The notes below the pieces were generated by a model, which worked only from the letters and a program-made list of their open reading frames with translations, was not told the origin of the DNA and did not search any database. A stretch of 64,000 nucleotides of DNA from Natrialba taiwanensis DSM 12281 (GTDB lineage Archaea > Halobacteriota > Halobacteria > Halobacteriales > Natrialbaceae): positions 181,543-245,542 of the forward strand of contig NZ_AOIL01000012.1 of NCBI RefSeq assembly GCF_000337595.1. Direction: 5' to 3'. Shown here in pieces: positions 44,363-54,794 of this stretch. How positions within the stretch are numbered: position 1 is the first letter of the stretch; every line of letters starts with the position of its first letter. A program made the translations under genes and the position numbers.

Positions 44363-44866
44363 ATGGAGGTTCGGGAGGCCGTTCCGGACGACGCCGATGC
44401 GATTCGAACCACCCACGCGGCGTCGATCACCGAACTCAGCACTGAGAGCTACTCGCAGGAACAAGTCGACGCCTGGGCGGCGGGGTGTGAATCCGCGGAC
44501 TACACCGCCGCCATCGAGTCTCCGGACCACTATCTCGTCGTCGCCGTCGTCGACGGATCGATTCGCGGGTTCGGGTCGCTCGTCGTCGCCGCTCCGGAGG
44601 CAGACGAGGCGACCGCCGAAGTAACCGCCGTGTACGTCCACCCGAGCGTCGCTCGCAAGGGTGTCGGGTCCCGGATCTACGAGTCGCTGGAACGGCGTGC
44701 CAGAGAACGGGACGCTACAGCACTCGAACTCACGGCCTCGCAAAATGCCGTCGCGTTCTACCGGTCCCACGGCTACGAACGCATCAGCGCGACCCGACAC
44801 GAGTTCTCCGGCCGCGAGTCGACCGGCGTCTACGGGACGGTCGTCGAGATGCGGAAAGAACTGTAG
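44363..44866 (+). CDS. GNAT family N-acetyltransferase
   Basis: A 167-residue acetyltransferase. Motif A strand TAEVTAVYVHPSVARKGVGSRIYESLER and the following NAVAFYRSHGYE are diagnostic. Acceptor unknown. Starts MEVREAVPDDADAIRTTH, typical of the fold. Confidence 0.88.
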   Translation: MEVREAVPDDADAIRTTHAASITELSTESYSQEQVDAWAAGCESADYTAAIESPDHYLVVAVVDGSIRGFGSLVVAAPEADEATAEVTAVYVHPSVARKGVGSRIYESLERRARERDATALELTASQNAVAFYRSHGYERISATRHEFSGRESTGVYGTVVEMRKEL

Positions 44867-44887
44867 CCCGCTCGTCCAACTTGTGGC

Positions 44888-45598
44888 TCAGACCGGGTGT
44901 TCGGCCGACTCGAGCAATACCTCGACGTTCGCGGATTCCTCCGCGAGCACCTCCGGATGGGTTCCGAGCAGGACGAGTAAGTCGTCCTCGTGCACGAACG
45001 AGGTCAGGGTGAGTTCGACGTCGATCTCCTCGCCGTCGTACGTCGACTGCCCGATAAACGTGTCCACGTCCCGTCCGTCGCCGAGAATGTCGAGACCGAA
45101 CGACTCCTCGTGTTCGATCCCCTCGATCTGTCCAGCCTCGCTGTCGACCTCGCCGAGCAATCGCTCGACGAGTTCACCGTTGCTCAGATCCTCGAGCGGG
45201 TTGAACGACCGGCCGGCGACTTCGACCGCCGGAATCGAGAGCGTCGTGAACAGCGCCGCCTCCCGTTCGCCGCCCAGAATCGAGACGTCCTTGACGTACG
45301 TTGACTGCCAGATTCCCGCCTTGAACTCGCGCTCGATTCCCAGTCCGATCTCGGCCGATTCCTCGATCGATCGTTCTTCGACGGACTCTTCGGTATACCC
45401 CGTCTCCTCGAGTGCACCATCGCTCGGCGCGACGCGATCGCCGCTGAACTCGAGCGGTCCGTTTCCGAGCGCAAAATCGAGACAGCCGGCTGTCAGCGCG
45501 AGCGTCCCCGTCGCGCCTGCAGCGAGCAGCGACCGGCGCGATCGAGTCGGAAGACGATTACTATCGTGACTGTCACGACGGTTTGAACTGGAAGCCAT
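44888..45598 (-). CDS. Tat-exported lipoprotein (DUF6517-like)
   Basis: A 236-residue protein with a Tat lipoprotein signal: SRRSLLAAGATGTL then LTAGC39. The mature part is an alpha/beta domain (about 60-220) resembling haloarchaeal DUF6517, of unknown function. CTATAGT at 45622-45628 (minus) sits 24-30 bases before its ATG at 45598. Convergent with the GNAT gene. Confidence 0.75.
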   Translation of the reverse strand: MASSSNRRDSHDSNRLPTRSRRSLLAAGATGTLALTAGCLDFALGNGPLEFSGDRVAPSDGALEETGYTEESVEERSIEESAEIGLGIEREFKAGIWQSTYVKDVSILGGEREAALFTTLSIPAVEVAGRSFNPLEDLSNGELVERLLGEVDSEAGQIEGIEHEESFGLDILGDGRDVDTFIGQSTYDGEEIDVELTLTSFVHEDDLLVLLGTHPEVLAEESANVEVLLESAEHPV

Positions 45599-45788
45599 TA
45601 CCACAGTGTTCGAAACGAGCACTATAGTCGTTATGGCATAATCAGGGCGTACAGGCGTCAGGTCAACTGAATAACTCGTTTCGAGGACGGACCGTGTTCG
45701 AGCGGTGGACCGCGATCCTGCCTCGGTTTCGGTGGTGACAAGGGTCGACACATCAAGAGTTATCGGGGTTGCCCGCGCCTATGTAGCC

Positions 45789-46910
45789 ATGACGGAGTTT
45801 GCAACTCGGGTCGAGAACGTGTCGATCAGTGGTATTCGGGAAGTGTTCGAAGCTGCAGGCGATGACGCGATCAACCTGGGGCTCGGACAGCCGGACTTTC
45901 CGACGCCCGCACACGCTCGCCGGGCGGCAGTCGAAGCGATCGAGTCGGGGCAAACGGACGCCTATACGTCGAACAAGGGGACGCCACAACTCCGGGAGGC
46001 GATTGCGGCGAAGTACGACCGCGATTACGGCATCGAGGTCGATCCCGCGAACGCGATCGCCACGTCGGGCGGCAGCGAGGCGTTGCATCTCGCACTCGAG
46101 GCCCACGTCGATCCGAATCAGGAGGTCATCTTTCCCGATCCCGGCTTCGTCTCCTACGACGCGCTGACGCGGATCGCCGGCGGAACGCCGAAGCCGGTGT
46201 CGCTACGGGACGATCTCACGCTCGATCCGGCGGCCGTCGAGGACGCAATCACCGAGGAGACGGCGGTCTTTATCGTCAACAGCCCGGCCAACCCGACGGG
46301 GGCCGTCCAGAGCGAGGCGGACATGCGCGAGTTCGCGCGCATCGCGGACGAACACGACGTGCTCTGCATTTCCGACGAGGTCTACGAACACATCGTCTTC
46401 GAGGGTGAACACCACTCGCCGCTGAAATTCGCCGAGACGGACAACGTGGTCGTCGTCAGCGCCTGCTCGAAGACGTACTCGATGACCGGCTGGCGGCTGG
46501 GCTGGCTCGTCGGCTCCGGCGACCGGATCGAACGGATGCTGCGCGTCCACCAGTACGCCCAGGCGTGTGCCTCCGCGCCGGCGCAGTTCGCGGCCGAGGC
46601 GGCGCTGACGGGGCCACAGGAGCCGGTCGCGGAGATGGTCGGGGCCTTCGAGGAGCGCCGCGATGTCGTCGTCGACGGCCTCGAAGACGCCGGGCTCGAA
46701 GTGCCGACGCCGTCAGGTGCGTTCTACGCCATGCCGAAGGTGCCCGAGGGCTGGTGCGACGAGGTGCTCGACCGCGGCGTCGTCGCGGTTCCGGGCGAGG
46801 CTTTCGGCTCGAACGGCGAGGGCTACGCGCGCCTCTCGTATGCGACCGGGATGGAAGAACTGAAAGCGGCGCTCGAGATCATCGATAGCGCGACGGCGGC
46901 GGTTCGCTAA
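45789..46910 (+). CDS. Class I/II aminotransferase (PLP)
   Basis: A 373-residue fold-type I aminotransferase. PLP Lys lies in SACSKTYSMTGWRLGW; NPANPTGA and SDEVYEHIV are the other family motifs, and LGLGQPDFPTP is the substrate loop. Amino donor is probably aspartate or aromatic amino acid; cannot tell. ATG 45789 (MTEFATRVEN) is used, following the transcript start region. Confidence 0.92.
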   Translation: MTEFATRVENVSISGIREVFEAAGDDAINLGLGQPDFPTPAHARRAAVEAIESGQTDAYTSNKGTPQLREAIAAKYDRDYGIEVDPANAIATSGGSEALHLALEAHVDPNQEVIFPDPGFVSYDALTRIAGGTPKPVSLRDDLTLDPAAVEDAITEETAVFIVNSPANPTGAVQSEADMREFARIADEHDVLCISDEVYEHIVFEGEHHSPLKFAETDNVVVVSACSKTYSMTGWRLGWLVGSGDRIERMLRVHQYAQACASAPAQFAAEAALTGPQEPVAEMVGAFEERRDVVVDGLEDAGLEVPTPSGAFYAMPKVPEGWCDEVLDRGVVAVPGEAFGSNGEGYARLSYATGMEELKAALEIIDSATAAVR

Positions 46911-46935
46911 GGGCGCTCGAGAACGCAAGTACCCC

Positions 46936-47943
46936 TTAGACGAGTTCAGTGACGGCTTCCATCGTCGCGTTCTTATCCGCGTCGGACATGCCGGTAGCGA
47001 AGCCGATTCGAACCGCGTCGACGCCGTCGATCGCGGCGTACTCTTGAATCCATTCGCGGACCTCCGCGGGCGTGCCTGCGGGCGCGAGTTCGTCGAGCAC
47101 GTGGTCGGGGAGGGCGGCAGCCATCGCGTCGGTGTCGCGGTCTTCCCAGGCGGTCCGAATGTCGTCGACGACGTCCGCGTAGCCCTGGTCGGCGACCGAG
47201 TCGCCGTAGTACGGCCCATAAGCGCCGAGCATGAACGCGGTCGTGCTACGGGCGAGTTCGCGCGCCCGGTCGCGGTCCTCCGATGCGACGGCGCGGACGA
47301 TCGGTGCGACGCGCAGGTCTGTGAGGGTCTTCTCGCCGAGTTCAGCGCCGCGTTCGAGATCGGAGAGCCGATCGCGGAGTCCGTCCGGGGTGAACAACTG
47401 CGGCGTCCAGCCGTCGCCGAAGCGCCCGGCTAGCTCGGTGGCTTTCGGACCGAGGGTGGCGAGATCGATCGGCGGCGGGGTTTCGGGGATCTCGTTTTCG
47501 TAGTCCAGCCCCGCGATATCGAAGATATCGCCCTCGTAGGCGGGCGTGCCGTTCTCGTAGACGGCGCGGATGATTTCGATCGTCTCGCGCGTGCGCCGGA
47601 GCGGACGGTCGAAGGTCGCGCCGTGCCAGCGCTCGGTAATCGCGGGTGAACTCGGGCCGAGACCGAGACGGAATCGGCCGTCGGTAGTGTCCTGCAGCGT
47701 GAGCGCCGTCTGGGCGAGCAGGGCGGGCGAGCGACCGTAGGGGGAGACCACGTCGTTCGAGATGCCGAGTTCGTCGGTGCGGTCGGCGGCGAGGGTCAGC
47801 GGCGGGACGACGTTCCAGCCGGTCGTCTCGCCGGTCGTGATGCGGTCGAAGCCGAGGCGTTCGGCCTGGACGGCGCGCTCGGCGACGCCTTGCGGGCGGT
47901 CGTAGTCGCCGAGTCGGACGAGGAGGTCGAGGTCGGCGTTCAC
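46936..47943 (-). CDS. F420-type LLM-class oxidoreductase
   Basis: A 335-residue luciferase-like monooxygenase-fold protein. Segment ERAVQAERLGFDRITTGET at the start and LGLGPSSPAI are typical of coenzyme F420-dependent oxidoreductases of haloarchaea (5,10-methylene-H4MPT-reductase-like family). Substrate unknown. Convergent with the aminotransferase gene. Confidence 0.85.
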   Translation of the reverse strand: MNADLDLLVRLGDYDRPQGVAERAVQAERLGFDRITTGETTGWNVVPPLTLAADRTDELGISNDVVSPYGRSPALLAQTALTLQDTTDGRFRLGLGPSSPAITERWHGATFDRPLRRTRETIEIIRAVYENGTPAYEGDIFDIAGLDYENEIPETPPPIDLATLGPKATELAGRFGDGWTPQLFTPDGLRDRLSDLERGAELGEKTLTDLRVAPIVRAVASEDRDRARELARSTTAFMLGAYGPYYGDSVADQGYADVVDDIRTAWEDRDTDAMAAALPDHVLDELAPAGTPAEVREWIQEYAAIDGVDAVRIGFATGMSDADKNATMEAVTELV

Positions 47944-48176
47944 GGGTCGTCCCTCCGGATCGATCGCTGCGAGTTCGGATCGGCGTGTGGCGAGTGCATC
48001 ACCAATTACCGCGGTACCAATTCACATAAAATTCAGCGTTTCTGACGGGGTGGGTCCGGGAGCGTTTGTTCCGGTACTCCTGTGACCGGCCGTGAACGAG
48101 GGGAACAGTATCACCCACGAGTACCGCCGTGGATAGGGGTGGAAACGTTGATACGCTGCGTCGAGAATGACAGCAT

Positions 48177-49577
48177 ATGACACACGATTGTTCGTTTCTC
48201 GAGGAACTCGATCTCGGCGACGAGCAGGTCTCGTTCGCGACCGGACGACGAGAGACCCACGCCGCGGACTGGGGCGCACAGCAACTCGAGGAAGGCGTGA
48301 TGCCGGACGCGGTCGTCTGGCCCGAGTCGACGGACGACGTTGCCGCCGTCCTGACTGGGGCGACCGAGCGCGGCGTTCCGGTAACGCCCTACGCGGCGGG
48401 CACCGGCCTGGAGGGCAACGCCGTCCCGGCCCGCGGTGGGATCAGTCTCGATCTGACGCGGATGGACGACGTGATCGACTACCGGCCCGACGACTTCCAG
48501 ATCGACGTCGGCCCGGGAATCATCGGCACCGAAGTCGACGAGTTCGTCGCGAGCGACGGGCTCTACTTCCCGCCGCTGCCCTCCTCGGGGGACATCTCGA
48601 CGATCGGCGGCATGATCGCGACCGACGCGAGCGGCATGCAGACCGTCAAGTACGGCGAGGTCGCCGACTGGGTGCTGGCCCTCGAGGCCGTCCTCGCGGA
48701 CGGCACTGTGATCCGGACCGGCTCGCGCGCGAGCAAGACCTCGAGCGGCTACAACCTAACCGACCTGCTCGTCGGCAGCGAGGGCACCCTCGCCGTCGTC
48801 ACCGAGGCCACGCTCGAACTCGCCGGGCGACCCCAGCAGATCCGCGGCGGGCGCGCCATTTTCGAGACGCTCGACGACGCGGCGGCGGCGATCGCCGACG
48901 CCATCCGGACGGATGTCGACGTGGCGCGGATCGAACTCGTCGACGAGTTGAGCGCCCACATGGCAAACGAGTATCTCGGCTCCGACCTCCCCGACGCGCC
49001 GATGGTCTTCCTCGAGTTCCACGCGAACCACGGCATCGAGGCCGAGATCGACCTCTGTCGGACCATCTTCGAGGACCACGACGTGGCCCGCTTCGAGATG
49101 AGTTCTGACAACGCCGAGATGGAGTCGCTATGGGAGACCCGCCGAGAACTGGCCTACGCCGAAGCGAGCTACGACCCCGACCTCACGCCGATCCACCCCG
49201 GCGACGTGACCGTCCCGATCAGCTCCTATCCCGAACTCGTTCGCGAAGCGAAACGGATCGCCGCCGAGACGGACCTCCTCATCCCCTGCTTCGGTCACGC
49301 TGGCGACGGCAATCTTCACTACACCGTCCTCGTCGACATCGACGATCCCGACTTCGTCGAACACGGGGAACGAGCCTATCGTGAACTCGTTGAGTTGGCC
49401 CTCGAGATGGGCGGGACGGCGACGGGCGAACACGGCATCGGCCAGGGCAAGCAGGCGTATCTCGAACCCGAGCACGGCGCTGGCGCGGTTGACGCCATGA
49501 AACGGGTCAAGCGGGCGCTCGACCCGACGGGGACGCTCAATCCGGGGAAGATCTTTCCCGAGGACGACGCGGAGTGA
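48177..49577 (+). CDS. FAD-linked oxidase (GlcD/D-lactate dehydrogenase type)
   Basis: A 466-residue flavoprotein. PCMH-type FAD domain: VVWPESTDDVAAVL, PYAAGTGLEGNAVP and STIGGMIATDASGMQTVKYG; C-terminal FAD-linked oxidase domain ends HGIGQGKQAYLEPE. It oxidises D-lactate, glycolate or a related 2-hydroxyacid. A short inverted repeat CGGTACTC/GAGTACCG (48072-48079 and 48119-48126) lies upstream. Confidence 0.9.
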   Translation: MTHDCSFLEELDLGDEQVSFATGRRETHAADWGAQQLEEGVMPDAVVWPESTDDVAAVLTGATERGVPVTPYAAGTGLEGNAVPARGGISLDLTRMDDVIDYRPDDFQIDVGPGIIGTEVDEFVASDGLYFPPLPSSGDISTIGGMIATDASGMQTVKYGEVADWVLALEAVLADGTVIRTGSRASKTSSGYNLTDLLVGSEGTLAVVTEATLELAGRPQQIRGGRAIFETLDDAAAAIADAIRTDVDVARIELVDELSAHMANEYLGSDLPDAPMVFLEFHANHGIEAEIDLCRTIFEDHDVARFEMSSDNAEMESLWETRRELAYAEASYDPDLTPIHPGDVTVPISSYPELVREAKRIAAETDLLIPCFGHAGDGNLHYTVLVDIDDPDFVEHGERAYRELVELALEMGGTATGEHGIGQGKQAYLEPEHGAGAVDAMKRVKRALDPTGTLNPGKIFPEDDAE

Positions 49578-49620
49578 GGGCGGCCGTACTCGCGGCTCCG
49601 TTCAACCGGCGTTCCGGCTG

Positions 49621-50385
<765 letters not shown>

Positions 50386-50614
50386 ACGTGTGAGTTCGGA
50401 CACGAGCGAGAAAGTACTACGGCTACCGGCAGGCTGGTACGTCCCTGTAGTGGGGATTCAGCCCGTCATTCGGCCAGATAGTATCCAGTTCGTGACCGTC
50501 TCGAATCGCGAGTTCGGATCCGCGAGATGCGGCCGCCGCGGGCCGGCACCTCTCGCCGGAGTTGGTCGCAACATCGAGAAAGCGGAGAAAAAAGAGCGAC
50601 GGAGAGCCGATCGC

Positions 50615-51589
50615 TCATCGGCCGGTGGCCCGAACGCAGGCGAGCCCGTGCCCGTGGGACCGTTCCTCCGCCCCCGTCCGGATCGTTAGCCGCCAGGCCG
50701 CCGGCGCGGAGGACGATTCGGCTGCGGAAAGTCGTTCCACGTCCGTGATCGTGAGCGACCGCGTCGCGAGCCGTCCGAAGAGTTCGACGATGATCGGGAG
50801 GGTGACGATTCGCTCGGGATGATCGCCGTCCGCGCCGTCGCCGCCGAGCGCGTAGCCGTCGATCCGGATCGTCCACGAGCGGGATTCCGACTCGGCATCG
50901 ACCGACCGCTGCTCGACGCGGTAGGACTCGAGCATATCGACGGCCTGGAACTCCGAGAGCACCGCGTCGAGCGGTTTCGCTTCGGCCGCGTCCGTCTGCG
51001 CATCGATCGGGAGGTTGGCGGCGGCCGTCGAGAGCAACGAGAGTTGTTCCTCAGGATCGAGTCGCTTCTCGAGTTCGGTTGCGGTGCTCGTGAGCAACTG
51101 GAGACAGAGCTCGTCAGGATGCTCGATCGTTTCGGCGATGTCGAGATACGTGTCCATGATCGCGTTTTCGAGGCCGTCGTGGGGCGACTCCGCGATCGAT
51201 TCGAAGACGACGCCGGCGACCGTGTGACAGATGTCGATTACCGACTGCGTGTCGCCGGATGCTGGTGGCGAGTTCGGCGCTTCGGCGGGCTGGTCCGGGT
51301 CAGCAGTCGCGGCGGGGGAGGCAGTGGAGGCTCGGGACGGCGTCTCGGGGTCGCACTCACAAACGATCACGTCGTAGTACGGCACCTGGGGATCGTACCG
51401 TCGTAACACGGTGCGGTACTGTTCTGTCGCCTGCGCCGCTGCTCGGGCGGCCGAGCGGCTCTCGAAGTAGAGGTCTGCTGCGGGGACCGGCCGGTGGTGC
51501 GTTCGTCCGCAAATGAGGTAGTACCGTCCGGATTCGGAGGCGAGCGAGGCGATATGGCTCCGAATTTCGTGAAGCATTGTCCCGATCAT
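50615..51589 (-). CDS. Conserved haloarchaeal protein, possible regulator (DUF7551-like)
   Basis: A 324-residue protein with an N-terminal compact domain (residues 10-75, YYLICGRTHHRPVPAADL and VIVCEC), a proline/alanine-rich linker (85-115), and a C-terminal helical and beta region. It is similar to uncharacterised haloarchaeal DUF7551-type proteins. Starts 117 bases downstream of the siderophore-binding gene on the same strand, so it may share its transcript. Start could be 51577 (second Met). Confidence 0.55.
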   Translation of the reverse strand: MIGTMLHEIRSHIASLASESGRYYLICGRTHHRPVPAADLYFESRSAARAAAQATEQYRTVLRRYDPQVPYYDVIVCECDPETPSRASTASPAATADPDQPAEAPNSPPASGDTQSVIDICHTVAGVVFESIAESPHDGLENAIMDTYLDIAETIEHPDELCLQLLTSTATELEKRLDPEEQLSLLSTAAANLPIDAQTDAAEAKPLDAVLSEFQAVDMLESYRVEQRSVDAESESRSWTIRIDGYALGGDGADGDHPERIVTLPIIVELFGRLATRSLTITDVERLSAAESSSAPAAWRLTIRTGAEERSHGHGLACVRATGR

Positions 51590-51706
51590 GCGTCGGATTC
51601 ACCCCCGCCAAGCCGCGGCAAGCGAGACGCTCTTCCTGCAAACGCGTCTATTTCACCCGGCACGGCGACCGCGAAACTCGCTCTACCGGTCGTTTCCGCG
51701 CTCATC

Positions 51707-52834
51707 TCAGAACTCACCGGTGACGATATCGGCGACCGCCTGTCGATCGAACAACTGTTCGTCACCGAACTCGTCCGGGTACAGGTCTTGGACGGCCATT
51801 TCCAGTTGGAAGAGGTAAATAATCGGTCCCTGGTAGAACTCTCCGCCGTAGATAACTCGGTCGTTTTGGACCGCTCGAAGGTTGCTCGCGGTGTCGTGCT
51901 CGCGCATCGGCTCGACGATGTCCCGTTCGAACGAGTCCGCTGTGACGCCCGATTCCTTCCAGATGACGATGACGTCCGGATCGATCTCCAGCAGCGTCTC
52001 GTAGTCGATCGTCCCGCCCGTTTCGTTGAATCCGCCGATACCGCTGCGTTCGATGGCGTCGCGAGCACCGAGGTCTTGCCACTGTTTGGTCTGCGTTCCA
52101 CCATCGATCGTGTATCCGTAGAACGCCTCCGGTGCAGTGGATTCCGGCGCGAGGATGGCTACTTCTGGCGGCTCGTCGGGCAGTCTAGCCTGAACGTCCG
52201 AAAGGACCTCATCGTGAAGTTGCGCAAACGCATCGAACCGGTCTCGTTCCTGGAACACCGCCGCGACGCGTTCGAAAGCCTCGTACATCGAATAGTACGT
52301 GTAATCGTGCCAGCCGTAGCTCCGGGAGTAGATCGTGTTGCCGACGAACGGTGCGACGGTATTTTCGATTTCCGCAACGTCATCCTCGCTCCACTGGACC
52401 TGGTTGATCATGAAGTTCGGATCGATGAGGTGGACGTCCGCACCGAGTTCGTAGAACAGTTCTTTGTCGGTTCTGCCCTGCCAGAGCTCGACGAGGTCTG
52501 CCGTTTCGACCGAAACCCCCGGTAGTTCGTCGTAGTAGCGTGTTCCGAATCGGTCAGTCAATCCGATCGCCAACAGTCCATCACTCTGGCCCAGCGCAAC
52601 ACCCATATCGGCGTAATCCCCGGTGTAGGAAACCCACGTCTCCGGGACAGAATTGAACTCGACCGTTCCGGCCGGTTCCACCGTCACCGAATACGATCCG
52701 CCACCGGATCCGTCCGGTTCGCCCGCTTCGGAGTCGACACAACCCGCCAGCAATCCGCCGCCCATCGCTGTGCCGCCGTATGCGACGTACTCCCTGCGCG
52801 TCAGTCCCGTCCGACCCGTTTCGCTGTGTGGCAT
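51707..52834 (-). CDS. Iron-siderophore-type ABC substrate-binding lipoprotein
   Basis: A 375-residue Tat lipoprotein: TRREYVAYGGTAMGG (R13, R14) and the lipobox GLLAGC32. The mature part is a periplasmic-binding fold of the FecB/FepB type (long alpha linker, segments GLLAIGLTDRFG and DVIVIWKESG). It would deliver ferric siderophore or a similar ligand to an ABC importer; the permease genes are not here. Two DtxR-like operators flank its promoter. Confidence 0.85.
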   Translation of the reverse strand: MPHSETGRTGLTRREYVAYGGTAMGGGLLAGCVDSEAGEPDGSGGGSYSVTVEPAGTVEFNSVPETWVSYTGDYADMGVALGQSDGLLAIGLTDRFGTRYYDELPGVSVETADLVELWQGRTDKELFYELGADVHLIDPNFMINQVQWSEDDVAEIENTVAPFVGNTIYSRSYGWHDYTYYSMYEAFERVAAVFQERDRFDAFAQLHDEVLSDVQARLPDEPPEVAILAPESTAPEAFYGYTIDGGTQTKQWQDLGARDAIERSGIGGFNETGGTIDYETLLEIDPDVIVIWKESGVTADSFERDIVEPMREHDTASNLRAVQNDRVIYGGEFYQGPIIYLFQLEMAVQDLYPDEFGDEQLFDRQAVADIVTGEF

Positions 52835-52838
52835 ACCA

Positions 52839-52854
52839 TTTAGGCCAACCTAAA
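52839..52854. promoter_or_regulatory. DtxR-type iron operator, site 1
   Basis: TTTAGGCCAACCTAAA, a 6-4-6 palindrome resembling the DtxR/IdeR box (TTAGGTTAGSCTAACCTAA). It lies just upstream of the ATG at 52834, overlapping the expected start of transcription. Confidence 0.75.
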
Positions 52855-52866
52855 ACATAATAACTA
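52855..52866 (-). promoter_or_regulatory. Promoter core of the siderophore-binding gene
   Basis: TAGTTATTATGT on the minus strand, about 21-32 bases before ATG 52834. It lies between the two operators, so repressor binding would block it. Confidence 0.5.
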
Positions 52867-52873
52867 CTTCGCT

Positions 52874-52889
52874 ATTAGGTTGGCCTAAA
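52874..52889. promoter_or_regulatory. DtxR-type iron operator, site 2
   Basis: ATTAGGTTGGCCTAAA, the reverse complement of site 1 with one mismatch, also palindromic. It lies just upstream of the promoter core. Two matching sites flanking a TATA element strongly suggest iron-dependent control by a DtxR-family repressor. Confidence 0.75.
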
Positions 52890-53205
52890 GCGATCGTATC
52901 AATCGATATCGCCACAGCGAAGGCGGGGATTTCGTCGCAACGATTCCCGGCGACCACTGGCCGAACGCACCCTGCCGCGGCGTCTACGACACGCAGTTGC
53001 TGGCGAGACAGAATTGCCGGCGAAACGGAGTCGCTACCGCACAACGAGGCTGCGGTCGGCGAGTTCGTCTTTGGCCGCCACCTCCACTCGTGCGAACCGA
53101 CGGTTACGCCGACAGCGTTGTCACGGAGAAGAGCACGGCGGGCGACGTATTCGGATCGTGTGAATTGAGTCGCAGTTCTAGTAGAAATAAACATGAACGA
53201 TCTCT

Positions 53206-53216
53206 TTTAGTTATTA
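53206..53216 (+). promoter_or_regulatory. TATA element of the GH32 gene
   Basis: TTTAGTTATTA centred about 25 bases before the ATG at 53235; fits a leaderless message. Confidence 0.45.
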
Positions 53217-53234
53217 CGTATACACAGCGCCGCT

Positions 53235-54794
53235 ATGGTTCGAAAGATCGATCCGCGGAGAGAGGGAGACACATCCGGCGAGCCGCCGAATCGGAATCGG
53301 CGAACGGTACTGCAGTCGGTAGGAACGGGGTTCGTTGCAGCAACAATATTTCCTACCGCGAAGGCCGATGTATCGACGATGGATGCGAACCCCGAATCGG
53401 ACCCATGGCGGCCCGAGTACCATTTCGCACCGTCAACCGGCTGGATGAACGACCCGAACGGCTTGATCTACCACGACGGGGTGTATCACCTATTTTATCA
53501 GGCGGGCGAACGCCGCCGACGGTGGGATCACGCGACGAGTTCGGATCTCGTCACCTGGACCGAACGCGGGACGAAAATTCCGGACACCGACTCGATCCAG
53601 GCGTTCTCCGGCGGAGCCGTCGTCGACTCGCGGAATACTGCCGGGTTCGGGACCGACGCGATCGTCGCCCTGTACACCGGGCACCACGACGACGGAACCG
53701 AGGATCAACGGCTCGCCTACAGCACCGACGACGGCGAAACGTTCCAAAAGTACGAGAACAATCCGGTGATCGAGAGCAACACCGGCGAGTTCAGAGATCC
53801 AAACCCGTTCTGGTACGAGCCGGATGAGAGCTGGCGACTGGTCGTCAGCCGCGTCGAAGCGACAGACGATCGGCCGGCAGGAATCGAGATCTACCGCTCG
53901 CCGAACCTACTCGACTGGACCTACGAAAGCACATACGTGGACGAAGCCGGTGCCGGCTGGGAGTGTCCGAGCCTCTTCGAACGGCCAGTGGAGGGGGCCG
54001 ACGAGGCGAGGTGGGTCCTTCCCGTCTCACCCATCGAACACCGGTCCGTCGAGTACCACATCGGTCGCTTCGACGGAACGGCGTTCGTTGACGAGGAAGT
54101 ACACAGCGCGGACCACGGGTACGATTTCTACGCGACCCAACAGTGGGGGAACGAACCGGCCGATCGCGACCTGCTGCTCACGTGGATGAACAATTGGGAA
54201 TATGCGATGGAAGGGCCAGATCCCGGCTGGCGGGGAGTGATGACGGTTCCACGGACGCTCACCCTGGAAGCGGACGACAACGGCCTCGCGGTGATCCAAC
54301 GGCCCGCGGAAGAACTCGTCTGCGCCCGTCGGGACCCCGTCGCCGAACTACACTCGGAACCGATTACACCGGGGCGGGACCCGTTGGACGGAACTGAACT
54401 CGCGGGCCGGACGCTCGAGATCGAGACGACCATCACTCCCCAGAGTGCGTCCACAATCGGACTCGCGGTTCGAACCGGGCCGGAGCAAGAGAGCGTAATC
54501 AGCTACGATCCAACCGACGGGACGCTCCGATTCGATCGGTCGAACGCGGGCGAGTTCTTCGGATCGAACGGCACGGAAAGGGAGACGACGGCGGTCGAAC
54601 TCCCACCCACCGACGCGCTCGATCTCCGCGTGCTTATCGATCGGTGCTCGGTGGAAATCTTCGCTGCCAACGGTCGTCACACGATGACGAATCTCGTCTA
54701 CCCGGACCGGGAAAGCACCGGTGTCTCCCTCTTTGCCGAAGACGGTGTCGCTCGGGTCGAAGAACTCGTCGCCTACACGCTCTCGGCGGAGTAG
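53235..54794 (+). CDS. Tat-exported glycoside hydrolase family 32 (fructosidase)
   Basis: A 519-residue extracellular enzyme that would hydrolyse sucrose, levan or inulin. Signal: NRRTVLQSVG, Tat-type (R22, R23). Catalytic motifs: WMNDPNG with nucleophile D73, FRDP with D188, WECP with acid/base E243. The C-terminal beta-sandwich has DRCSVEIFA. GH32 is rare in haloarchaea, so horizontal transfer is plausible. No sugar transporter or fructokinase lies nearby. Confidence 0.93.
   Translation: MVRKIDPRREGDTSGEPPNRNRRTVLQSVGTGFVAATIFPTAKADVSTMDANPESDPWRPEYHFAPSTGWMNDPNGLIYHDGVYHLFYQAGERRRRWDHATSSDLVTWTERGTKIPDTDSIQAFSGGAVVDSRNTAGFGTDAIVALYTGHHDDGTEDQRLAYSTDDGETFQKYENNPVIESNTGEFRDPNPFWYEPDESWRLVVSRVEATDDRPAGIEIYRSPNLLDWTYESTYVDEAGAGWECPSLFERPVEGADEARWVLPVSPIEHRSVEYHIGRFDGTAFVDEEVHSADHGYDFYATQQWGNEPADRDLLLTWMNNWEYAMEGPDPGWRGVMTVPRTLTLEADDNGLAVIQRPAEELVCARRDPVAELHSEPITPGRDPLDGTELAGRTLEIETTITPQSASTIGLAVRTGPEQESVISYDPTDGTLRFDRSNAGEFFGSNGTERETTAVELPPTDALDLRVLIDRCSVEIFAANGRHTMTNLVYPDRESTGVSLFAEDGVARVEELVAYTLSAE

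Larger units (their letters stand above)
52835..53234. other. Intergenic region between divergent lipoprotein and GH32 genes
   Basis: Holds the twin DtxR-type sites at 52839-52889 and the TATA element of the GH32 gene near 53206-53216. The middle (52900-53190) has open frames but no convincing coding pattern; I see nothing I can name. Confidence 0.5.

Noticed and set aside
48050..48126. Inverted repeat CGGTACTC/GAGTACCG upstream of the GlcD-type gene
   Set aside because: Kept only as a note: short arms with a 39-base gap, weak as an operator or terminator.
52900..53194. Possible gene or pseudogene between the iron operators and GH32
   Set aside because: Open in several frames but no codon bias, start signal or recognisable motif.
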